Source: an uncultured Hymenobacter sp. (GTDB lineage: Bacteria > Bacteroidota > Bacteroidia > Cytophagales > Hymenobacteraceae). Taken from it: DNA of 64,000 bases. Shown in pieces: positions 17,372 to 27,200 of the stretch. Both the position numbers and the translations under genes were made by a program. The notes below the pieces were generated by a model. The model was given only the letters and a program-made list of their open reading frames with translations, ran no database searches and was not told where the DNA came from. Position 1 is the first letter of the stretch, and each line of letters opens with the position of its first letter. The stretch is from assembly GCA_913776615.1 (NCBI GenBank), contig CAJYPK010000015.1, positions 248,001-312,000 of the forward strand. Reading direction: 5' to 3'.

Positions 17372-20149
17372 ATGACACTTCGCTTTTCCCTGCCCTACCG
17401 CACCACCTACGGCCAGCGCCTGGTGGTTTGCGGCTCCTTGCCCGCGCTGGGCCACTGGAACGTAGCCCACGCCCTGCCCCTCGCCTACGACGAAGCCACT
17501 ACCCGCTGGAGCGGCGAAGTGGAGGTGCCGGCCGCCACTAGTGAAGTGAGCTACAAGTACGTACTGCTCTTCGACGGCGGCGGCGTGGTGTGGGAGTGGG
17601 GCGACAACCGCCAGTTGGCCCTGCCCACCAACGCCGCCCCGGCTACCCTGGCCGTCCGCGACTTCTGGCGCGCGCCGGCCCAGCCCGACAACGAGCTATT
17701 CACGGCGGCCTTTACCAAGGCGCTGTTTCGGCGGCCGGCCGCGCAGCCGGGCATTGGCACGGCCAGCCCCGTTAAAAAAAGCTCCGCCAAGGGCAAAAAG
17801 GCCGCCCCGGCCGCTCCCTCCGCCAACGTGCGCTTCCGTCTTGAAGCACCCCGCGTCGACCCGCACCACCAGGTGTGCGTGCTCGGTTCCGATGCCGCGC
17901 TGGGCAACTGGGATAATACCAACCCGCTCCTTCTCTCCGACGCTGCTTACCCCGCCTGGCAGGCCGAGCTGGCCCTGCAAAATCCGGAGGCCGAGCTACG
18001 CTATAAATACGGCCTCTGGAGCCCCGAGCGCCACTCCGTGGTGCAGCTCGAAACCGGCGACGACCGGGTACTGCCCGCCGGCACCAGCCAGCCCGGCACC
18101 CTCACCGTGCTCGACGACGAGGGTTTCCGCTACGCGGCCCAGCCCTGGCGCGGGGCCGGCGTGGCCATGCCCGTATTCTCGCTACGTAGCGAAAGCGGCC
18201 TGGGCGGGGGCGAGTTCACCGACCTGAAGCTGCTCATCGACTGGGCCGCGCAAACGGGGCTCAACATGGTGCAGATTCTGCCCATCAACGATACCACGGC
18301 CACCCACACCTGGGTCGATTCGTACCCCTACGCCGCCATCTCGGTGTTTGCGCTGCACCCGCAGTACCTGCACCTGGAGGGCATCGCCGAGCTCAAGGCA
18401 AAGGCCGCCCGCGCCGAGCTGGCGAAAACCAAGGCGGAGCTGAACGCCAAAGATTTCGTGGACTATGAGGCCGTGATGAACGCCAAGTGGAAGTTTCTCA
18501 AGCTCCTGTATCAGCAGGAGAAAAAGAAATTCCTGGCCGACCCCGAGTTTCACAAGTTCAAGGCCGAGCAGGCGAGCTGGCTGATTCCGTACGCGGCCTT
18601 TTCGGCCCTGCGCGAGCGCTTCGGCACGGCCGACTTTCACCAGTGGCCCCGCGAGTTTCACGCCCCGGTGGGCCTGGAAGCGCTCACCGACGAGCACGGC
18701 CCCGACTTCGACGAGTTTGGCCTGCACTTCTTCACGCAGTTTCACCTCGACAAGCAGCTGCGCGCCGCCGTGGACTACGGCCGCACCAAGGGCGTGGTGC
18801 TGAAGGGCGACCTGCCCATCGGCATCTACCGCCACTCGGTCGATGCCTGGACCCAGCCCGAGCTCTACCACATGGACCAGCAGGCCGGCGCGCCGCCGGA
18901 TGACTTCTCGACCACCGGCCAGAACTGGCGCTTCCCCACCTACAACTGGGAGCGCATGGCCCAGGACAACTACCAGTGGTGGCGCCAGCGCCTGGGCCAC
19001 CTGGCCCGCTATTTCGATGCCCTGCGCATCGACCATATCCTGGGCTTTTTCCGCATCTGGGAAATGCCCGAAAACTCGGTCGAGGGCCTGCTCGGGCACT
19101 TCGCCCCGGCCCTGCCCCTGCACCGCGACGAGATCCAGCGCCGCCTGGGGTGGTTTGACTACGGCCGCCTCTGCGCGCCCTACATCCGCTGGCACCTGCT
19201 GGAGCGCACCTTCGGCGGCGAGGCCCAGGCCGTGTTCGACGAGTTTATGGTGGCCGACCAGTACGGGGCCATTCAATTTAAGCCGCAGGTGAGCAGCCAG
19301 CGCCTCATCGAGCGGTACGTGGACGAGCAGATTGCCGCCCACCCCGAGCGGGCGGAGTTCCTGCTGCGGGTGCGGCCGGGTCTGTACCACTTCGTCAACG
19401 AGGTGCTGTTCCTGCCCGCTGGCAACGACTACTATCACCCGCGCATTACGCTCAACAAAACCGCCAGCTTCGCCGAGCTGGCCGACGATGAGAGCCGCCG
19501 CCGGCTCTACGACGACATCTACGTCGATTATTTCTACCACCGCCACGAGGAGTTCTGGCGCGAGCAGGGGCTCATCAAGCTGCCGGCCGTGCGCTACGCC
19601 ACCGACATGCTCATCTGCGGCGAAGACCTGGGCATGGTGCCCGCCTCGGTGCCCGGCGTGATGCACCAGCTCGGCATTCTGGGCCTTAACATCCAGCGGA
19701 TGCCCAGCAACCCCGCCACCGAGTTTGGCCACCCGGCCGATGCGCCCTACCTCTCGGTAGTCACGACCGGCAGCCACGACATGAGCACCCTGCGCGGCTG
19801 GTGGGAAGAAGACCACGTGCGCAGCCAGCGCTTTTTCGAGACTACGCTGGGCCACTGGCGCCAGCTCGCGCCCTACTACTGCGAGCCCTGGGTGGTACGC
19901 GAAGTGCTTCAGCAGCACCTGGCTTCGCCGGCCATGTGGGCCGTGTTCCCGCTCCAGGACTTCCTGGGCATGGATGCCAGCCTGCGCCGCGCCAACCCGC
20001 ACGACGAGCAAATCAACGTGCCCAGCAACCCCCAGCACTTCTGGAAATACCGCCTGCACCTCACGCTGGAAGAGCTGCTCGAAGCCGTGGGCTTCAACGA
20101 ACCGGTGCGGGCGCTGGTCGAGGCCAGCGGGCGCGGCCCGGCGTATTAA
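17372..20149 (+). CDS. malQ: 4-alpha-glucanotransferase with two CBM20 domains (DPE2 type)
   Basis: 925 residues. Two starch-binding CBM20 domains lie at about 1-105 and 145-260 (LRFSLPYRTTYGQRLVVCGS; VRFRLEAPRVDPHHQVCVLGS), joined by a Lys/Ala-rich linker. The GH77 catalytic domain follows: VFSLRSESGLGGGEFTDLK, GDLPIGIYRHSVDAW, ALRIDHILGFFRIWEMP (nucleophile Asp554), CGEDLGMVP (acid/base Glu751) and TGSHDMSTLRGWW (Asp803). A long helical insert (about 340-420, rich in Lys/Glu) splits the barrel, as in plant DPE2. Such enzymes move glucose from maltose onto a branched glucan in the cytoplasm. There is no signal peptide. It probably works with the alpha-glucan enzymes nearby (GH15). Confidence 0.93.
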   Translation: MTLRFSLPYRTTYGQRLVVCGSLPALGHWNVAHALPLAYDEATTRWSGEVEVPAATSEVSYKYVLLFDGGGVVWEWGDNRQLALPTNAAPATLAVRDFWRAPAQPDNELFTAAFTKALFRRPAAQPGIGTASPVKKSSAKGKKAAPAAPSANVRFRLEAPRVDPHHQVCVLGSDAALGNWDNTNPLLLSDAAYPAWQAELALQNPEAELRYKYGLWSPERHSVVQLETGDDRVLPAGTSQPGTLTVLDDEGFRYAAQPWRGAGVAMPVFSLRSESGLGGGEFTDLKLLIDWAAQTGLNMVQILPINDTTATHTWVDSYPYAAISVFALHPQYLHLEGIAELKAKAARAELAKTKAELNAKDFVDYEAVMNAKWKFLKLLYQQEKKKFLADPEFHKFKAEQASWLIPYAAFSALRERFGTADFHQWPREFHAPVGLEALTDEHGPDFDEFGLHFFTQFHLDKQLRAAVDYGRTKGVVLKGDLPIGIYRHSVDAWTQPELYHMDQQAGAPPDDFSTTGQNWRFPTYNWERMAQDNYQWWRQRLGHLARYFDALRIDHILGFFRIWEMPENSVEGLLGHFAPALPLHRDEIQRRLGWFDYGRLCAPYIRWHLLERTFGGEAQAVFDEFMVADQYGAIQFKPQVSSQRLIERYVDEQIAAHPERAEFLLRVRPGLYHFVNEVLFLPAGNDYYHPRITLNKTASFAELADDESRRRLYDDIYVDYFYHRHEEFWREQGLIKLPAVRYATDMLICGEDLGMVPASVPGVMHQLGILGLNIQRMPSNPATEFGHPADAPYLSVVTTGSHDMSTLRGWWEEDHVRSQRFFETTLGHWRQLAPYYCEPWVVREVLQQHLASPAMWAVFPLQDFLGMDASLRRANPHDEQINVPSNPQHFWKYRLHLTLEELLEAVGFNEPVRALVEASGRGPAY

Positions 20150-20230
20150 TACTGTTTCGACACGGATAGCGCGGGGCTGCGCCCCGCGCTATCCATATGT
20201 ACTCACCGCCACCTCGCGTTTACTCCCGGC

Positions 20231-20316
20231 CTGTCATGCTGAGCTTGCGAAGCATCTTATCACGTTAAAAAGGCTCGCTTAGCGTGATAAGATACTTCGC
20301 AAGCTCAGCATGACAG
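20231..20316. repeat. REP-like inverted repeat, family B copy 1
   Basis: 34-bp arms differing at one position, starting CTGTCATGCTGAGCTTGCGA and ending with its complement, around an 18-bp centre. It belongs with copies at 51641 and 56597. Confidence 0.85.
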
Positions 20317-20358
20317 CTGTTGAATTGATTTTTTAAAGATATAGTGTAGTCAAAACGC

Positions 20359-20389
20359 AAAAAGGCCGCCCAGTTTGGGCGGCCTTTTT
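20359..20389. terminator. Bidirectional intrinsic terminator
   Basis: AAAAAGGCCGCCC / GGGCGGCCTTTTT with a 5-base loop between the ends of convergent genes; it has A- and T-runs on both sides and can serve both. Confidence 0.85.
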
Positions 20390-20410
20390 GCTTTTGAGCG
20401 CCGTGGTAGC

Positions 20411-20776
20411 TCAGTTTTCCAGCAGCATCTCCTTGAGATAGATTTTCATCTGAGGCGTGGCCTCCAGCTCGCGAAACATTCGGAGCTGCCCGGGCGACAT
20501 CAGGTGCCCGGCGACCAGGCGCAGCTGCGCCCGCTCGGCCGGGATGAGCTCCGCCACTTCAGTGGCCGAGTGATTGGCGGCCTGCACGGCCATAAACTCA
20601 ATCTCCTGCTCCAGGTAGGCCCGCAGGCCGGTACGCTGCTCCTCGCTCAGGGCGAGCTGTTCGGTGCAGGCTTGCACGAAATAATCAGCGGCGGGTGGCC
20701 CGGCAACTGCTGGCAAACTACTTAACGAACAGGCGATAAAAGCCGCCGCAACCTGGGTGGAAAGGAGGAAATTCAT
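20411..20776 (-). CDS. Small secreted helical protein, unknown
   Basis: 121 residues: a signal peptide (MNFLLSTQVAAAFIACSLSSLPAVAG), then about 95 residues predicted to be mostly helical (LSEEQRTGLRAYLEQEIEFMAV, LIPAERAQLRLVAGHLMSPGQLRMFRELEA). Its size, export signal and helical pattern recall Spy/CpxP-like periplasmic proteins, but no LTxxQ motif is seen, so this is only a resemblance. An AAAGGAGG-like tract lies near the start on the opposite strand and is not an SD. It is monocistronic, with the shared terminator downstream and an AT-rich gap upstream. Confidence 0.6.
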   Translation of the reverse strand: MNFLLSTQVAAAFIACSLSSLPAVAGPPAADYFVQACTEQLALSEEQRTGLRAYLEQEIEFMAVQAANHSATEVAELIPAERAQLRLVAGHLMSPGQLRMFRELEATPQMKIYLKEMLLEN

Positions 20777-21204
20777 GGCTGGTGGATGAAGTAATGAGGC
20801 GATTTTTGGTCAACACCATTTTGCTTTCATAAGTGACATTTTTTCATGAAATAATTACTTATCGTTCAGTTAAACCGGTTTTTATAACTCGTTAATTATC
20901 AATTAAAAATTATACTAAGCGACGAAAGTCCAATTTTTAGAATTGCCGGGCTTAGCGGTTCCAAAAATGATTTATTCTATTTAAGACAGGTTAAGACCTT
21001 ATCAGATAAATACAATTTTCATAATCATCATAAAAATCAATCAAAACCGTAACGCGGGAACAAAACGTATTTTGCCCATTGTAAAGCGCTAGCTTGCAGC
21101 GTTATCGAAAAACTGGCGACTGGATACAGAAAGGCAGACAGTAAGTTCATTTTTCACTCATTATTAGGATAAACATAATTTGCTTACCTCTTTTTCCACC
21201 TTGC
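20777..21204. other. AT-rich upstream region of the first giant surface gene
   Basis: 428 bp, clearly AT-richer than the flanking genes, between divergent genes. Short palindromes are visible: AACCGGTT at 20873-20880 and TTAATT-ATC-AATTAA at 20892-20906. Two near matches to the -7 box, each one base short (TATTTTG near 21069, TAATTTG near 21176), precede the giant gene. Neither is a confident promoter. Confidence 0.4.
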
Positions 21205-24200
21205 ATGAAACAAAACCTACCTTTTCGGAGCAAGCTGGCAGCTGCTCCGGTCAGTCTATGGCGTAGAATTATACTAAGAAGCCTTTCTCGGCGTAATCTG
21301 GCGAGATTTTCTGCCGGAGCCGGGGGGCTTGGTCTACTGGCTGGCCTGTTGCTTACCCCGGCTCATAGCTGGGCGCAGTGCAATACCTCGGCCACGACTA
21401 CCCTCAGCTTTACCGATACCAACCCGGCCCGGCCGACTGGCGAAAACTGGAATGGCCACCTGCCAACCGGCGTGCCCGAGCCCCTGGGTGCCACCCAGGT
21501 GAGCAGTAGCGTGCTAACCGGGGCCAGCGCGACGAGCTCGCTGCTAATCGACACGCCAGGCGGCGCCAAGACCCTGACGTGGACCAGCGACTTTTCGGCG
21601 TCCAACGGGTTTGTGAACGTCACGTTCAATTTCAACCGGCCGCTCTCCAACTTCAAGGTCAATCTCTCGAACATCAACCTCAGCCGCAAAACGGCCGGGC
21701 TGTTAGGGGCCGACTACACCGACGAGGTAGTGGTGAACGGCGCTAACGGCGCCACGCCCACCCCGGTAGCCAACATCTCGCTGACGACGCTGGCGGGAAC
21801 TGCGGGGATAAGCGCGAACGTGGCAACGGCCCAGACGACGGGCAACGCGACCGTGCAGGCGTCGTTTGCCTCCGCCATTACGTCGCTCACGCTCACGTTC
21901 CGCAACGGCACGGCCAGCTTTACCAACCCCGACGAGCAGATTATCGGCATCGACCAGATGACGTGGTGCCGCCTGGCCCCGCTGGCCACCAACACCACCA
22001 CGGCCACCGTACCCAGCACGGCGACGCAGGCGGGAATCAATACCCTGACCTCGTCGGTCGATGGGGCGGTGCAGAGCTACTTGCTCACGAGCCTGCCCAC
22101 CCGCGGCACGCTGTTTTACAATACCACGGGCACTACCTACGCGGCCATTACCAGCATTCCGGCCGGGGGCCTAGTACTGACGCCGGCCCAGGCGGCCAGC
22201 CTGCGCTACACGCCCGACGGCACGTTTACGGGGAGCAGCGCCACCTTTACCTACCAGGTGCGCGACGATGCCAGCCTGACTTCCACGAACACCGCGACCT
22301 ATACCATTCCGCTGCAATACATCGCTACGTGCGGCACCAACCCCGGCACGACCACGCTGGCCTTCGGGAGCCGCCCGGCCGGCGAGGACTGGAAAAACCA
22401 CGCGGCCGAGGCCGTGCCGGTGGGCTCCACGGCGACGTTTATCAGCTCGGGCAATTACCAGAACGGAGCCGCTACGGCCTCGACGCTCGTGGTGGGCACG
22501 GTGAATAGCTCGACGTTGCAGTGGAACAACGACTTCGCGGCAGGCAGCACCAAGACTTCGCAGGTGACGTTCAACTTTACCCGGCCCTTGTCCAACTTTA
22601 CGGTGCAGGTGCAGGACATCGACGCGGGCACCGACTTCGTGGACCAGGTGACCTTCGCGGGGGCCAACGGCGCCACGGCCGTGACGCCGTTGCTGAGCGC
22701 CGCCAACCCCGGCGCGGGCATCACCACCATCAGCGGCAACGTGGCCACTGGCCGGAACGTCACCAGCAGCCCCGTGGATGGTACCGTGACGGCCTACTTC
22801 AGCAGCCCCATCACGAGCCTGACGATTACCTATAACAATGCCACCGCGTCCAACGACGGGGCTACCCAGTTTATCGGCATCGACCAGATGACATGGTGCC
22901 GCGCCCTGCCCACGGCCGTGGACGTAACCAGCGCCGCCCTGCTCAGCTCGATTGGCACGGCCAGCATCAGCCCGCTGGCCTCGACGGCCGACAACGTGCC
23001 GGTGACCTACACGCTGACCTCGATTCCGACCCCGGCCCAGGGCGTGCTGTCGTACAACTCCAGTGGCACGACCTATACCAACATCACGGCCGCCGGGCAG
23101 GTACTCACGGCGGCCCAGGCCGCCAGCCTACGCTTTACGCCGGTGGCGGGCAGCAGCGGCAACGTGACCTTCACCTACCGGGCTACCGACGCGCTGAATA
23201 ACCTGTCGGCCAACACGGCGACTTACACGATACCGGTAGTGAACGCGCCCTGCACCACGGCTACGGCCGAGCTGAACTTCCGCACCTCCACGCCGGTGCC
23301 CGACGATTGGAAAGCCCACGCGCCGGTGAACATCGGTAACTCGCTCACTACGGTGAGCACCAGCAATTACCAAATCGCCGCCGGGGCCACGACGAATACG
23401 TTCTCGGTCATCAGCGGCACGGCGACCAACAACGTCAACGGTGTGCAAAACCTGGCCTGGGCCACCGACTACGCCAGCCAGGCCAACAATACGGCCAGCG
23501 TGACCTTCAACTTCAGCCGGGCGGTGAGCAACTACGCTATCCGGGTGCAGGACATCGACCGGGGCGAGTCGGGCAGCACGGCCTTCGCCGACCAGGTGAC
23601 GTTTGTGGGGAATAACGGCGGCGCGACCGTGCTGCCCGCCCTCGCGGCCGTGGGCGCGACCAACTCGGTAAACATCAGCGGCAACGTAGCCACCGGCACC
23701 GCCGACGTATCGACCACCAACCCCACTGACGGGACGGTGGTGGCCTACTTCGCCAGCCCCATCACCTCGCTCACGCTGACGTACCGCAACGTCTCGACCT
23801 TCAACGCCGACCCCTCGCTCAACATCATCGGCATTGAGTTGATGGCTATATGCCGGCTGGCCCCGGTGGCCACCGACGTGACCAACACCAGCCGCCCCAG
23901 CGGCCAGGGCGCGGCGGCCATCAACCCGCTGAGCGCCACGGCACCCGACGGGACCATCACCTCGTACTCCATCACGGCGCTGCCGCCGGCCTCGCAAGGG
24001 ACGTTCTTCGTGAACGGCGTGGCCCTGACGGCTTCGACGCTGACCCTGACGCCCGCCCAGGCGGCCCAGCTGAGCTTTGCCCCGGCCGCCGGCTTCAGCG
24101 GCAACGCGGGCTTCTCGTACTACGCCACCGACAACGCGGGCGTGGTGAGCAACACGGCTACTTATACTGTACCGGTAACGAACTCCGGTGCCCCCGGGAC

Positions 24201-27200
24201 GCCCGCGCCCTGCGGCACGCCCGGCAAGGACGGCTCGCCCACCATTGCCGACAACCCCGATACCTACTACCCCAGCGTTGATGCCCAGGCGCTGGCCGCG
24301 GGCGCGACGTCCATCAGCGTCGGCACGGCCACCGTGGGCGGCACGACCACCACGCCCACGAGCATCGTGCGGGGCGACCTGCTGCTGGTGATTCAGATGC
24401 AGGGCGCGGACATCAACTTTACGAACTCCGACAGCTACGGCGACGGCGTGGCGGGCGGGGGGGCCAGCGGCAACCTCGGCACCAACCTCACGGCAGGTAC
24501 TTATGAGTACGTGGTGGCCAGCAACGCCACGCCCATCGCGGCGGCCACGGGCGGTACCATCACGCTGGCCACGCCGCTGGTGAACAGCTACGTGAATGCC
24601 CCGGCCACGACCACGGCCGGCCCGCGTCGGTTCCAGGTAATCCGGGTGCCGCAGTACGGCAACCTCACGCTGGGCGGCACGCTGGCCGCCACCCCGTGGA
24701 ACGGCAGCACCGGCGGCGTGCTCGTGCTCGATGTGGCCGGCCAGACCAATTTCAGCGGCAACCTTATCACGGCGGCCGGGCGCGGCTTCCGGGGCGGCGG
24801 GGGCCGCACGCAGAGCGCAACCAACTACGACTCGCCCGACTACGTTAACCTGACAGCTAGTGACTTCAACGCCCAGAAGGGCGAAGGCATTGCCGGTACG
24901 CCGCGCTTTGTAAACGTGCCCGGCACGCCCGACAACGCCGCGACCAACGTCACGGTCAACACCGGCGTGGAGGGCTACCCCGGTAGCAGCACCAGCCGCG
25001 GCGCCCCCGGCAACGCGGGCGGCGGCGGCAACGACGACCTCAACAACAGCGGCGGCGGCGGCGGTGCCAACGGCGGCAGCGGCGGCCGGGGCGGCAACAA
25101 CTTCTCGAGCAATAAAGCCATCGGCGGCGAGCCGGGCGCGGCATTCGCGCTGACCAGCAGCAGCCGCCTCGTGCTGGGCGGCGGCGGCGGCGCGGGCTCG
25201 ACCAACAACTCGACCGGTACGCCCGGCAATGGCTACGCCAGCAGCGGCGCGGCCGGCGGCGGCATCATCATCCTGCGGACGGGTACCGTCGCGGGCACCG
25301 GTACCATCTCGGCCAACGGCAGCACCGCCAACGGTAGCGTGGCCGACGACGGCGGCGGCGGCGGCGGGGCCGGCGGCTCCATCCTGGTAACGGCCAACAG
25401 TCCGGCCAGCCTCAGCGGCCTTACCCTCACGGCCAACGGGGGCCTGGGGGGCAACGCCTCCGGCGGCACCTCCGGTCCCCACGGCCCCGGCGGCGGGGGC
25501 GGCGGCGGCGTCATCCTGACCAACGGCGCGGTGGCCTCGACCTCGGCGCTGGGGGCGGCCAGCGGCACCACCCAGGGCACCCCGGCCAACTTCGGCGCGG
25601 CGGCGGGCCTCAACGGGATTACGAATACGGGTATCAGTAACAGCATCGCGGGCAGCGCGGTGGGCACCACCTGCGCCGCCGACGTGACGGTAGCCCTGGC
25701 TGGCCCGGCTACCCTGGCCCCGGCCACGCCCTCGGGCACGTACCGGGTGACGTTTGCCAACCAAGGCCCGGCTACGGCGACCAACGTTACCCGCACGGTA
25801 ACCCTGCCCGCCGGCGCGACCAACATAATTGTCAACGGCTCGCCTTACTCGCCCACCACCGCGAATACCATTGACTTCGGCACGGCGGCCTCGGTGGCCA
25901 GCGGGGCGTCGAGCACGTTCACATTCAGCTTCACGCCGGCCACTACGGCCACGGGCAGCGCGGCCATTACGAGCAACGTGGCCACGGCCAGCGGCCAGGG
26001 TGCCGACCAGGCGCCGAACACCTCGACCATCAATGCCAGCATTCCGCCGGTGGCGAACGTGGCGACGACCATCACGGCCGGTACGCCGGTAGCGGCGGGT
26101 ACCCTGGCCGCGGTGGCCACGGCTCCCAAGTTCACGGTGAGCTTTGCTAACAACGGCCCCAGCCCGGCGGCCGGGGTAGTAGCCTCGGTGCAATTGCCGC
26201 GCGGCCTCACCAACGTGACGGCGACCAACGGCGGCGTGTACTCGCCCGCCACGGGCCTCGTCACCTACGCCGGCATTACCTCGCTGAACGCGGGTACCAC
26301 GACCACTTCGCTCATCAACTTCGACGCCCCGGTAACGACCCCCGTGGCCGCTACGGCCAGCATCTCGACCACGACCAGCGAAGCCGGCCAGACGGCCGAC
26401 GACCAGGCCAGCGCCAGCTACGGCATCACGCCGGCCTTCGACCTGGCGACCACGCTCAGCGGCCCGGCCTCGGCCGTGGCGACCGACCTCGTGACACTGA
26501 ACCTGACCATGACCAACAACGGCCCCAGCGCCGTGCCCAATGCCGTGCAAACCGCCCAGCTGGCCACTGGCCTGGGCAACGTGTTCGTGAGCAACGGGGG
26601 CTTCTATAATAATGGGACGGCGAGTACCACCGTCACCTACGGCGGCGTGGCCTACACCGTGCCGGCGGGCGGCGTCATCTACCCGCCGCTGGCCAACCTG
26701 CCCAGCGGCCAGACGGTAACCAACTCGGTGAGCTTCGCCATGCCCGGCACGGCCTTCAAGCCCACGGCCAGCGTGAGCACGACCACCGCCGGCGAAACGG
26801 CCGTGGCCAACAATACGGCCAATCTCAATAACGCGGCCAGCACCACCGCCCCGGCTGCTACCCTGAACGTGGCCAGCCCCGTGGGCAACCCGGCCAACGT
26901 GTATACGACCCTGAGCGCGACGGCTACCGCCGCCAATAACGTCACGGTGAGCGTCGTGACCGGCAACCGCGGCGGGCTGGGCTCGACCTCGGCCAGCGGC
27001 ATCGTGGAAACGGTGCAATTGCTGCCCGGCCTCACCAACGTGGCCATTACCGACTCGACGGGGGCTACGCTCTCGGGCGCGAGCTACAACGCCACGACTG
27101 GCCTCGTTACTTTCAGCAGCGTGAGCCTGGCCAGCGGGAGCAAGCTGCGTAACCTCATCACCTTCACGGCCCCGGCCGGGGTGGGGAACAACGGCCAACT

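Noticed and set aside
18182..20059. A 625-codon frame opposite malQ
   Set aside because: It is a shadow of GC-rich codons. The opposite strand has all GH77 motifs and no promoter or domain supports the antisense product.
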